NCBI GenBank assembly: GCA_023451915.1
Contig: JAEXXS010000207.1
Location: 1-12,929, forward strand
Direction of reading: 5' to 3'
DNA from: Pseudomonadota bacterium
Lineage (GTDB): Bacteria; Pseudomonadota; Alphaproteobacteria; Rhizobiales; Rhizobiaceae
Length of the DNA stretch: 12,929 nt
A program made the position numbers and the translations under genes. This document shows, piece by piece, positions 5,706 through 12,929 of the stretch; the first letter of the stretch is position 1, and every line of letters starts with the position of its first letter. The notes under the pieces were generated by a model. It ran no database searches and was not told the origin of the DNA. It was given only the letters and a program-made list of their open reading frames with translations.

Positions 5706-8030
5706 ATGCGTATCGTGTGTATTGGAGGAGGTCCGGCCGGCCTTTATTTCGGCCTTCTGATGAAGAAGCTTCATCCAGAACATGACATTACGGTCGTGGA
5801 GCGCAACCGCCCCTATGACACCTTCGGCTGGGGCGTGGTGTTTTCCGACGCGACCATGGAATCCATGAAAGTCTGGGACCCGGAAAGTGCGGCTGAAATC
5901 CAGGACGCCTTCAATCACTGGGACGATATCGAGGTGCTGTTCAAAGGCACGCGCCAGCGCACCAGCGGTCACGGCTTTGTCGGCATCGGGCGCAAGCGCC
6001 TGCTCAACATTCTTCAGGCGCGCTGCGAAGCGCTCGGCGTGAAGCTTCAGTTTGAAACCGATGTGGAAAGCGATCTCGATTTCCCCGACGCCGATCTCAT
6101 CATCGCTTCGGACGGCCTGAACTCCCGCATTCGCAATCGCTATGAGGATGTGTTCCAGCCCGATCTGATCGTGCGGCCCAATCGCTATATCTGGCTTGGC
6201 ACGGAAAAGCTTTTCGACGCCTTCACCTTCGATTTCCGCAAGACCGATCACGGCTGGTTCCAGGCGCATATCTACAAGTTCGACGACAAGACCTCGACCT
6301 TCATCATCGAAACCACCGAGGAAGCCTATCTGGCGCATGGTCTGGACCAGATGGACCAGACAGCTTCCATCGATTTCTGCGAAAAGCTCTTTGCGGAAAC
6401 GCTGGAAGGCGCACCGCTGATGACCAATGCGCGCCATATGCGCGGCTCGGCCTGGCTGAACTTCAACCGCCTGATTTGCGGAAAGTGGAGCCACTTCAAC
6501 GGCAATTCCCATGTCGTGCTGATGGGCGACGCCGCCCACACCGCACATTTCGCCATCGGATCGGGCACCAAACTTGCCATCGATGATGCGATTGAGCTGG
6601 CGAACCAGTTTCAGAAGCTTGGTCACGGCAAGGAAGGCATTCCTGAAGTCCTGCATGCCTATGAGGAAATCCGCCGGGTCGATGTGGCACGCATTCAAAA
6701 TGCGGCGCGCAACGCCATGGAATGGTTCGAGGTTGTCGGCCAACGTTATGCCGATACGCTTGAGCCGGAACAGTTCATGTATTCCATGCTCACCCGTTCG
6801 CAGCGCATCAGCCACGAAAATCTGCGCCTGCGCGACAAGAACTGGCTCGAAGGCTATGAGCGCTGGTTCGCCCGCAAACAGGGGCTGAACGTGACGGAAG
6901 ACGAGCGTTGCCTGCCGCCGATGTTCACGCCCTACAAGCTGCGCGGCGTGACATTGCCAAACCGCATCGTCGTGTCGCCCATGGCCATGTATTCCGCGAC
7001 CGACGGCCTGATCGACGATTTCCATATGGTGCATCTCGGCAGCCGCGCCATGGGCGGCGCGGGTCTGGTCTTTGCCGAAATGACCTGCGTGTCGCCCGAT
7101 GCACGGATTACCCCCGGGTGTCTGGGCATCTGGAACGATGCGCAGGCCGAAGGCTGGAAGCGCGTTGTCGATTTCGTGCACAACAACAGCAATGCCAAGG
7201 TTGGCATGCAAATCGGCCATGCCGGGCGCAAAGGGGCAACCAAGCTTGCATGGGAAGGAATCGACCAGCCGCTGGACGAGGGCGCATGGCCGCTTCTGTC
7301 CGCTTCCGCCCTGCCCTATCTCAAGCACAGCCAGACGCCAAAAGCGATGGACCGCGCCGACATGGATCGGGTGAAAGCGGACTTCGTCGCCGCAACCAAA
7401 CGCGCCGCAGAAGCGGGCGTCGACTGGCTCGAACTGCACTGTGCGCATGGCTATCTTCTGTCGAGCTTCCTCTCGCCGCTCACCAACCGGCGCGAGGATG
7501 AATATGGCGGCTCTTACGAAAACCGTGCGCGTTATCCGCTGGAAGTCTTCCACGCAATCCGCGAAGTCTGGCCTCAGGACAAGCCGATTTCGGTTCGTCT
7601 TTCCTGTCATGACTGGTTTGAAGGCGGCAACACGCCGGAAGATGCGGCGATCTTTGCCGATATGTTCAAGGCCGCAGGCGCTGATCTGATCGACTGTTCG
7701 TCGGGTCAGGTCTGGAAGGAAGAAAAGCCGGTCTATGGCCGTCTGTTCCAGACCCCCTTCTCCGACAAGATCCGCAACGAAATCCACATTCCGACGATTG
7801 CCGTCGGTGCGATTTCGGAAGCCGATCATGCCAATTCGATCATCGCCGCCGGACGCGCCGATCTCTGCGCCGTGGCCCGCCCGCATCTTGCCGATCCCTC
7901 ATGGGCGCTGCATGAGGCGGCGAAAATCGGTATCAACTCCATCGCATGGCCGAAGCAATATCGCTCCGCCAAATATCAGTATGAAGCCAATCTCGCCCGT
8001 GCAGCCGCAGCGCCGCAAGGCGCGAAGTAA
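5706..8030 (+). CDS. 2-aminobenzoyl-CoA monooxygenase/reductase (salicylyl-CoA 5-hydroxylase/oxidoreductase type), fused flavoenzyme
   Basis: A 774-residue fusion of two flavoproteins. Residues 1 to about 395 form a PHBH-type FAD monooxygenase: GGGPAG at 7-12 binds FAD, SDG at 135-137 is the DG motif, and GDAAH at 274-278 is the GD motif. Residues from about 403 to the end form an Old Yellow Enzyme domain, starting PPMFTPYKLRGVTLPNR, with the His578/His581 pair in LHCAHGYLLSSFLSP and then NRREDEYGGSYENR; no C-terminal Fe-S extension follows. This is the layout of Azoarcus evansii 2-aminobenzoyl-CoA monooxygenase/reductase, which hydroxylates the aryl-CoA at C5 and then reduces the ring to a non-aromatic 2-amino-5-oxocyclohexene carboxyl-CoA with NADH and O2. 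Databases often label such fusions salicylyl-CoA 5-hydroxylase. The ATG follows GAAAGGGAA and opens the rightward operon. Anthraniloyl-CoA is favoured over salicylyl-CoA because of the downstream genes, but this is inference. Confidence 0.9.
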   Translation: MRIVCIGGGPAGLYFGLLMKKLHPEHDITVVERNRPYDTFGWGVVFSDATMESMKVWDPESAAEIQDAFNHWDDIEVLFKGTRQRTSGHGFVGIGRKRLLNILQARCEALGVKLQFETDVESDLDFPDADLIIASDGLNSRIRNRYEDVFQPDLIVRPNRYIWLGTEKLFDAFTFDFRKTDHGWFQAHIYKFDDKTSTFIIETTEEAYLAHGLDQMDQTASIDFCEKLFAETLEGAPLMTNARHMRGSAWLNFNRLICGKWSHFNGNSHVVLMGDAAHTAHFAIGSGTKLAIDDAIELANQFQKLGHGKEGIPEVLHAYEEIRRVDVARIQNAARNAMEWFEVVGQRYADTLEPEQFMYSMLTRSQRISHENLRLRDKNWLEGYERWFARKQGLNVTEDERCLPPMFTPYKLRGVTLPNRIVVSPMAMYSATDGLIDDFHMVHLGSRAMGGAGLVFAEMTCVSPDARITPGCLGIWNDAQAEGWKRVVDFVHNNSNAKVGMQIGHAGRKGATKLAWEGIDQPLDEGAWPLLSASALPYLKHSQTPKAMDRADMDRVKADFVAATKRAAEAGVDWLELHCAHGYLLSSFLSPLTNRREDEYGGSYENRARYPLEVFHAIREVWPQDKPISVRLSCHDWFEGGNTPEDAAIFADMFKAAGADLIDCSSGQVWKEEKPVYGRLFQTPFSDKIRNEIHIPTIAVGAISEADHANSIIAAGRADLCAVARPHLADPSWALHEAAKIGINSIAWPKQYRSAKYQYEANLARAAAAPQGAK

Positions 8031-8042
8031 CGGGAGATTGCG

Positions 8043-8843
8043 ATGAACGATGCCGCTATTGGTCTTGCCCTTTCCGGCAAACACGCGCTGGTCACCGGCG
8101 CTGGTAGCGGCATCGGCGCTGCTATCGCGGTCGGCCTTGCGCGCGCCGGGGCCAATGTGACCCTGGCGGGCCGCCGCCGCGAGCCGCTGGAAGCAACTGC
8201 CGCCCTGCTGGACTGGCAGCGATGCTTCATTGCCGATGGCTTCGACGTGACAAACCGCGAAGCCATCGAGACCGGCCTGAATGGTGCGCGCACCGCTTTC
8301 GGGCCCGTCAGCATTCTTATTAACAATGCCGGGGAAGCGCCGAGCGCCCCTTTCGAGAAAACCAGTCTCGATATGTGGAGCCGCGTTCTCGATGTCGATC
8401 TGACCGGCGTTTTCAATGTGACGCAGGCGACCCTCGATGACATCAAGGCGGGCGGCAAAGGCGGGCGCATCATCAATATCGCGTCGACGGCGGGCCTGAG
8501 CGGCTATGCTTATGTCTCGGCCTATTGTGCTGCAAAGCACGGGGTCGTCGGCCTCACCCGCGCGCTGGCGCTGGAACTGGCCCGCAAGGGCGTAACCGTC
8601 AACGCCGTTTGTCCGGGCTTTACCGACACGCCGATCATTTCTCGCTCGATTGCGGCCATTGTCGCCAAGACCGGGCGGTCGGAGGACGATGTTCTGGCAG
8701 AATTCGTCAAGGCGAACCCGCAGGGACGCCTGATACAGCCGGAGGAAGTGGCTGAAACCGTGCTGTGGCTTACATCGCCCGGCGCGCAATCGATAACTGG
8801 ACAGGCGATCGCAATCGCCGGTGGGGAGGTAATGGCAGGATGA
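8043..8843 (+). CDS. Short-chain dehydrogenase/reductase, probable 3-hydroxyacyl-CoA dehydrogenase
   Basis: A 266-residue classical [11 protein letters not shown] (18-25) binds the dinucleotide, NNAG (94-97) follows, and the catalytic set is Ser148, Tyr161 and Lys165 (YCAAK). Then comes CPGFTDTP and a C-terminal [16 protein letters not shown]. Length and motifs are complete. It starts 12 bases after the fusion monooxygenase, behind GGGAGA, and its stop overlaps the next start by four bases (ATGA). In the pathway it most plausibly oxidises or reduces a ring or side-chain hydroxyl/keto group of a CoA ester. SDRs are too diverse to assign substrate or direction. The cofactor is probably NAD(H): an Arg-Arg-Arg run follows the second strand, so NADP(H) cannot be excluded. 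Confidence 0.88.
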   Translation: MNDAAIGLALSGKHALVTGAGSGIGAAIAVGLARAGANVTLAGRRREPLEATAALLDWQRCFIADGFDVTNREAIETGLNGARTAFGPVSILINNAGEAPSAPFEKTSLDMWSRVLDVDLTGVFNVTQATLDDIKAGGKGGRIINIASTAGLSGYAYVSAYCAAKHGVVGLTRALALELARKGVTVNAVCPGFTDTPIISRSIAAIVAKTGRSEDDVLAEFVKANPQGRLIQPEEVAETVLWLTSPGAQSITGQAIAIAGGEVMAG

Positions 8844-9691
8844 ACGACGGCACAATTTCGATGGCGAGCAATCTGAAGCCTTTCAAGGGTTATCAGGCCG
8901 AGCATTTCCTGTGGCAGACCAGCGAAGACGGGCGCGTCGCCACGCTGACCCTGAACCGCCCCGACCGCAAAAATCCGCTGACATTTGAAAGCTATGCCGA
9001 GCTTCGCGACCTGTTTCGCAATCTCGTCTATGCCTCCGACGTGCGCACCATCGTCTTGACCGGCGCTGGGGGAAACTTCTCCTCGGGCGGCGATGTGTTC
9101 GAGATCATCGAACCGCTGACCAAAATGGCGATGCCCGACCTTCTGGCTTTCACGCGCATGACGGGCGATGTCGTCAAGGCCATGCGCAAATGCCCGCAGC
9201 AGATCATTGCCGCCGTTGACGGCATTTGCGCAGGTGCTGGCGCTATTCTCGCCATGGCCTCGGATTTGCGCATCGCAACACCGGAAGCCAAGACGGCCTT
9301 TCTCTTCACCCGCGTCGGCCTCGCGGGCGCAGATATGGGCGCATGCGGCATTCTCCCGCGACTGATCGGTCAGGGCCGTGCATCGGAACTGCTTTATACC
9401 GGACGCTTCATGAGCGCGGACGAAGGCGAGCGCTGGGGCTTCTTCAACGCGCTGCATCCGCAGGGCGATCTTCTGGATAAGGCCGAAGCGCTGGCGCGCA
9501 ACATCGCCGATGGTCCGTGGTTCGCGCATGGCATGACCAAAACCATGCTCAATCAGGAATGGGCAATGGGCATTGAAGAACTGGTGGAATCGGAAGCGCA
9601 GGCGCAGGCCATCTGCATGGCGACGCAGGATTTCCGCCGCGCTTTCGAGGCTTTCGCAGCGAAGCAAAAGCCCGTTTTCGAGGGGAACTGA
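8840..9691 (+). CDS. Enoyl-CoA hydratase/isomerase-family (crotonase) protein with non-canonical active site
   Basis: A 283-residue crotonase from the ATG at 8840, which overlaps the SDR stop as ATGA and has GGGGAGG at 8823-8829. A frame start at 8765 would lie deep in the SDR gene and is rejected. The fold signatures are present: [10 protein letters not shown], the oxyanion-hole loops FSSGGDV and [10 protein letters not shown], then DLRIA and [18 protein letters not shown]. The two glutamates that activate water in rat mitochondrial hydratase (Glu144, Glu164) correspond to Ile136 and Arg158, so ordinary enoyl-CoA hydration is unlikely. Crotonases without these residues perform isomerisation, hydrolysis, C-C bond cleavage or ring opening of CoA thioesters. 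Placed just after the dearomatising enzyme, a role in cleaving or rearranging the alicyclic CoA ester is a reasonable guess, not shown. Confidence 0.88.
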   Translation: MNDGTISMASNLKPFKGYQAEHFLWQTSEDGRVATLTLNRPDRKNPLTFESYAELRDLFRNLVYASDVRTIVLTGAGGNFSSGGDVFEIIEPLTKMAMPDLLAFTRMTGDVVKAMRKCPQQIIAAVDGICAGAGAILAMASDLRIATPEAKTAFLFTRVGLAGADMGACGILPRLIGQGRASELLYTGRFMSADEGERWGFFNALHPQGDLLDKAEALARNIADGPWFAHGMTKTMLNQEWAMGIEELVESEAQAQAICMATQDFRRAFEAFAAKQKPVFEGN

Positions 9692-9693
9692 CG

Positions 9694-10869
9694 ATGGACA
9701 GTTCCGCAGCAAAACCGCTCGCGCGGGAGCATCTCGACTGGCCGTTTTTTGACAAAACCCACACCGACTGGGCCGCAAAGCTCGATGCTTTTGCAGCGAG
9801 CCCGGCGCTCACCAATGTCGATCACGGCGATACGGACAATGCCTGCCGCGCGCTGGTGAAGGCGCTTGGCCAAGCTGGTTTTCTGGAAGCGGCGGTCAGC
9901 CTGACGGGCGGCGAAGGGATCGATTCCCGCAAGCTTTGCATTGCCCGCGAGACACTGGCCTATCATGACGGTCTGGCCGATTTCGCTTTTGCCATGCAGG
10001 GCCTTGGCACCGGCGCGATCAGTCTCACCGCGTCGGACGAACTCAGGCAGGCCGTGTTGCCGAAAGTGGCAAGCGGCGAATGGATTTCGGCCTTCGCCCT
10101 GTCGGAAAAACTGGCGGGGTCCGATGTGGCGGCGATGAGTTGCGCCGCCAGAGCCGATGGCGATGATTATGTGCTCGACGGCGAAAAGACCTGGATTTCC
10201 AATGGCGGCATCGCCGATGTCTACACCGTGTTTGCCCGCACCGGCGAAGCGCCCGGCACGCGCGGCATTTCGGCTTTTGTGGTTTTCGCCACCGATCCCG
10301 GCTTTTCCATTGCGGAGCGCATTGATGTGATTGCGCCGCATCCACTGGCGACAATCCGCTTCGACAATTGCCGCATCCCGGCCTCGCGTCGCCTCGGCGC
10401 GCCGGGCGAAGGCTTCAAGATCGCCATGCGCACGCTTGATATTTTCCGCGCATCGGTTGCCGCGGCAGCGCTTGGCTTTGCACGCCGTGCAGCCAGCGAG
10501 GCGCTGTCCCATGCACGGTCGCGCCCGATGTTCGGCGGTGCATTGGCCGACTTGCAGCTGACGCAGGCGACCCTTGGCGACATGGCGACCGATATCGACG
10601 CCGCAGCGCTTCTGACCTATCGCGCAGCATGGCGGCGCGACGTTCAAAAGCTGAACACAACCAAGGAAGCCGCCATGGCCAAGATGGTTGCGACGGAAAA
10701 CGCCCAGCAAATCATCGACAAGGCCGTGCAGATGTTTGGCGGTCGCGGTGTGAAAAGCGGCGAAATCGTCGAGCGGCTTTATCGCGAGATCCGCGCCCTT
10801 CGCATCTATGAGGGCGCAACGGAAGTGCAGAAACTCATTATCGCGCGCGAACTGCTGAAGGCCAATTGA
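9694..10869 (+). CDS. Acyl-CoA dehydrogenase family protein
   Basis: A 391-residue flavoprotein of normal family length. The middle domain has [15 protein letters not shown] (the usual T/S-E-P-x-A-G-S-D FAD/substrate motif), [10 protein letters not shown] and the beta-barrel ending [15 protein letters not shown]. The C-terminal helical domain has [27 protein letters not shown], and [19 protein letters not shown] with Glu373 at the catalytic-base position of medium-chain acyl-CoA dehydrogenases. It should take two hydrogens from alpha and beta carbons of an acyl-CoA, passing electrons to electron-transfer flavoprotein. It follows the crotonase with a 2-base gap and a GAGGGG site. The N-terminal 60 residues are divergent, consistent with an unusual acyl group, perhaps a cyclic or dicarboxylic CoA ester. 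Exact substrate is unknown. Confidence 0.9.
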   Translation: MDSSAAKPLAREHLDWPFFDKTHTDWAAKLDAFAASPALTNVDHGDTDNACRALVKALGQAGFLEAAVSLTGGEGIDSRKLCIARETLAYHDGLADFAFAMQGLGTGAISLTASDELRQAVLPKVASGEWISAFALSEKLAGSDVAAMSCAARADGDDYVLDGEKTWISNGGIADVYTVFARTGEAPGTRGISAFVVFATDPGFSIAERIDVIAPHPLATIRFDNCRIPASRRLGAPGEGFKIAMRTLDIFRASVAAAALGFARRAASEALSHARSRPMFGGALADLQLTQATLGDMATDIDAAALLTYRAAWRRDVQKLNTTKEAAMAKMVATENAQQIIDKAVQMFGGRGVKSGEIVERLYREIRALRIYEGATEVQKLIIARELLKAN

Positions 10870-10904
10870 AGCCCGCCACCGCGCGCATTTTCTGGAGACA
10901 CAAC

Positions 10905-11300
10905 ATGCATAAGACACTTCAGCCGCAAGGCTGGGCCCGCCCCATCGGATATGCCAACGGCGTTGAAGCGCGTGGCCGCACTGTCTATATCGGCGGCCAG
11001 ATCGGCTGGAACGAACAGCAACAGTTCGAGACCGACGATTTCGTGGAACAGACCGAGCAGACCTTGAAGAACATTGTCGCCATTCTGGCGGAAGCTGGCG
11101 GCAGGCCGGAACACATCGCCTCCATGACCTGGTATTTCACCGACAAGGCTGAATATACCGCCAATCTGAAAGGCATCGGCCGTGCCTATCGCGACGTGAT
11201 CGGCAAGCACTTCCCCGCCATGGCGGCGGTGCAGGTCGTCGCGCTGGTCGAAGACCGGGCCAAGATCGAAATACAGGCTTTTGCCGTTATACCGGACTGA
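10905..11300 (+). CDS. Rid-family (RidA/YjgF/UK114-like) protein lacking the deaminase arginine
   Basis: A 131-residue Rid-family protein, normal length. It has [14 protein letters not shown], a helix with [27 protein letters not shown] and the C-terminal strand [20 protein letters not shown]. The start at 10905 follows TGGAGA by seven bases; a TTG at 10866 in the same frame lacks such a site and adds 13 poorly conserved residues. RidA proteins hydrolyse enamines/imines using an arginine (Arg105 in E. coli, in FPARS). Here the aligned sequence is FPAMAAVQV, with Met106 in that position. The predicted product of the monooxygenase/reductase is itself an enamine, so an enamine-handling role fits the context, but the missing arginine argues against the standard mechanism; subfamilies without it have poorly known functions. 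Gaps are 35 bases before and 7 bases after. Confidence 0.88.
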   Translation: MHKTLQPQGWARPIGYANGVEARGRTVYIGGQIGWNEQQQFETDDFVEQTEQTLKNIVAILAEAGGRPEHIASMTWYFTDKAEYTANLKGIGRAYRDVIGKHFPAMAAVQVVALVEDRAKIEIQAFAVIPD

Positions 11301-11307
11301 AACCACC

Positions 11308-12929
11308 ATGGCCGATAGACGCGAATTCTCCCCCGCTGTGACAGGCACGGTTGTCGACGGCATTCTTGTCGTCACGGTCGACAACCCGCCGGTCAACGCC
11401 ACATCCGCCGAGGTGCGCACAGGTTTTGCCGCAGCCATTCGCCATGCTTCTGCCGAAGCGGCGATCCGCGCGACCGTGCTGAGCGGTGCAGGCAAGATCT
11501 TCATCGGCGGGGCGGATATTCGCGAATTCGGCAAGCCGCCGGTCGAACCGACATTGCCGGATGTGATCACGATCATCGAAAGCGCCGACAAGCCGGTGGT
11601 GGCCGCGATCAACGGCCCCGCTTTGGGCGGTGGGCTTGAGGTTGCGCTTGCGGCGCATGCCCGTATCGCATCGACCAGCGCCTCCTTTGCCTTGCCGGAA
11701 GTCAAGCTCGGGATCGTGCCCGGCGCTGGCGGCACGCAACGCCTGACCCGCCTGATCGGGCCGCTCGCAGCACTCGATATGATCGCCACCGGACGCCAGA
11801 TTGCCCCGGATGAAGCGCAGCAATTGGGCCTGATCGACCAGATTTCGGGCGGCGATCTTGTGGCCGACGCCATCAAGCTTGCCCATGCGCTGGTCGGCAA
11901 GCCCTTGCGCCGGACCGGCGATCTGCCCGTCAGCGCGCCCGATGCAGCCGCCTTTGAACAGGCCAAGGCCAAAATACTGAAGAAGGCGCGCGGCGCAACC
12001 GCTCCCGGCGAAGCGGCAAGGCTGGTCCAACTCTCGACAACAGCCGCGATTGCCGAAGGTCTGGCAGAAGAACGGACGACCTTCCTCCGCCTGCGCGACA
12101 GCGCGGAAGCAGCCGCCTTGCGGCATCTGTTCTTCGCCGAACGCGCCGCCGGAAAAGTGGAAGGTATTGAGGCGAAGCCTCGGGCGCTTTCCACCATCGG
12201 TATTGCCGGAACCGGCCTGATGGGATCGGGCATTGCCGTCGCCTGTCTTGCCGCTGGCTATAAGGTCATCGGCTATGAAACGACGGTGGAAGCAGCCGCC
12301 AAGGGCCAGATGCGGATCAGCGACATGATCCAGAAGGCCGTCGATACGGGCAGGCTTTCCACCGAAGCCGGAGATGCGCAACGTGCAAAGCTCAGCGTCA
12401 GCGCCGATATGGCGGCGCTGGCCGAGGCCGATCTGGTCATCGAAGCTGTGTTCGATGATTTCACCGTCAAGGCCTCGCTGTTCCAGCAACTCGACGCCCT
12501 GCTGCCTGCGACAACCATTCTCGCGACCAATACGAGCTATCTCAATCCGGATGAGCTCGCCGCCGTCACAAACCGCGCCGACCGGGTGCTGGGCCTGCAC
12601 TTCTTCTCGCCCGCCAATATCATGCGGCTCCTGGAAGTGGTGCGCTGCGCGGAAACCTCCGACGAGACGCTTGCCACCGGCATCGCCTTTGCCCGCAAGA
12701 TCAAGAAACTGCCCATCGTCACCGGTGTCTGCGAAGGCTTTATCGGCAACCGGATGTTTTCGGCCTATCGCGCGCAAGCCGAGCAAATATTGGCCGAAGG
12801 CGCCTATCCCGAAGATATCGACCGCGCCATGGAAGCCTATGGCTTTCCGATGGGGCTCTTCGCGGTTTACGATATGGCCGGACTGGAAATTGCCTGGGCG
12901 CGGCGCAAGAGAGCGGCGGCAAGCCGCGA
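11308..12929 (+). CDS. Fused enoyl-CoA hydratase / 3-hydroxyacyl-CoA dehydrogenase (FadB/FadJ-like), 3' end outside window
   Basis: Open for 540 codons from the ATG at 11308 to the window edge; the family is usually near 650-720 residues, so the C-terminal dimerisation part is missing only because the window ends. Residues about 10-190 are a crotonase domain with FIGGADIREF, GGGLEVALAA and ALPEVKLGIVPGAGGTQRL; both hydratase glutamates are present (Glu111, Glu131), at the same 20-residue spacing as in rat hydratase. From about 295 there is an NAD-binding domain with GIAGTGLMGSGIA (Gly301-x-Gly303-x2-Gly306), then ATNTSYL and LHFFSPANIMRLLEVV carrying the His431-Glu443 catalytic dyad. It should hydrate an enoyl-CoA and oxidise the 3-hydroxyacyl-CoA to 3-oxoacyl-CoA. 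Seven bases separate it from the Rid gene with no strong ribosome site, so coupling is likely. Probably completes beta-oxidation of the ring-opened chain. Confidence 0.9.
   Translation, partial: MADRREFSPAVTGTVVDGILVVTVDNPPVNATSAEVRTGFAAAIRHASAEAAIRATVLSGAGKIFIGGADIREFGKPPVEPTLPDVITIIESADKPVVAAINGPALGGGLEVALAAHARIASTSASFALPEVKLGIVPGAGGTQRLTRLIGPLAALDMIATGRQIAPDEAQQLGLIDQISGGDLVADAIKLAHALVGKPLRRTGDLPVSAPDAAAFEQAKAKILKKARGATAPGEAARLVQLSTTAAIAEGLAEERTTFLRLRDSAEAAALRHLFFAERAAGKVEGIEAKPRALSTIGIAGTGLMGSGIAVACLAAGYKVIGYETTVEAAAKGQMRISDMIQKAVDTGRLSTEAGDAQRAKLSVSADMAALAEADLVIEAVFDDFTVKASLFQQLDALLPATTILATNTSYLNPDELAAVTNRADRVLGLHFFSPANIMRLLEVVRCAETSDETLATGIAFARKIKKLPIVTGVCEGFIGNRMFSAYRAQAEQILAEGAYPEDIDRAMEAYGFPMGLFAVYDMAGLEIAWARRKRAAASR

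Noticed and set aside
5649..7886. 745-codon minus-strand open frame opposite the fused monooxygenase
   Set aside because: Antisense shadow of a gene with full flavoprotein motifs; no recognisable domain or ribosome site of its own.
8765..8839. Longer start for the crotonase gene
   Set aside because: The 25 extra residues fall inside the SDR gene in another frame, and the ATGA overlap with GGGGAGG marks a better start at 8840.
10866..10904. TTG start extending the Rid protein by 13 residues
   Set aside because: No ribosome site, an overlap with the end of the dehydrogenase gene, and an N-terminus unlike the family; the ATG at 10905 has TGGAGA.
11287..12786. 499-codon minus-strand frame (and 10806-12233, 9553-10917 on the same strand)
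   Set aside because: All lie opposite clear enoyl-CoA hydratase/dehydrogenase, Rid and acyl-CoA dehydrogenase genes and carry no motif.

Overview
The window is a GC-rich, tightly packed catabolic locus. GC-ending codons, gene order and protein similarity suggest an alphaproteobacterium of the Brucella/Ochrobactrum or wider Rhizobiales type. That placement is inference from gene character; no rRNA or other marker gene is present. No mobile element, CRISPR array or tRNA was seen.

Layout. (1) Bases 1-305 hold the 3' end of a MarR-family regulator on the plus strand, closed by a strong hairpin terminator at 322-358 that also fits the convergent transcript. (2) Bases 362-5426, minus strand, form an operon read iorA-iorB-MFS: the two subunits of an indolepyruvate:ferredoxin oxidoreductase-type enzyme, the beta subunit carrying a large C-terminal extension, then an aromatic-acid/H+ symporter. 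(3) Bases 5427-5705 are an AT-rich divergent control region with a candidate promoter in each direction, a perfect 18-bp palindrome over the rightward -10, and short repeats. (4) Bases 5706-12929, plus strand, form a second operon: a fused flavin monooxygenase/Old Yellow Enzyme-type reductase (2-aminobenzoyl-CoA monooxygenase/reductase or 'salicylyl-CoA 5-hydroxylase' type), a short-chain dehydrogenase, a crotonase, an acyl-CoA dehydrogenase, a Rid-family protein, and an enoyl-CoA hydratase/3-hydroxyacyl-CoA dehydrogenase fusion cut by the window end. Junctions are a 4-bp ATGA overlap or gaps of 2-35 bp.

Function. The right-hand operon looks like an aerobic, CoA-dependent 'hybrid' pathway for a 2-substituted benzoate, most likely anthranilate, resembling the 2-aminobenzoyl-CoA route described in Azoarcus evansii. 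The fusion enzyme would hydroxylate and reductively dearomatise the aryl-CoA, and the downstream enzymes would process the alicyclic CoA ester by beta-oxidation-like steps. No aryl-CoA ligase lies inside the window. The divergent iorAB could instead generate an acyl-CoA from a 2-oxo acid. I raise, as a hypothesis only, that it could make anthraniloyl-CoA from isatinate (2-aminophenylglyoxylate), joining indole/indoleacetate breakdown to this pathway.

Three proteins have non-canonical catalytic or ligand residues: IorA has Asp in place of a cluster Cys, the stand-alone crotonase lacks both hydratase glutamates, and the Rid protein lacks the arginine needed for imine deamination.
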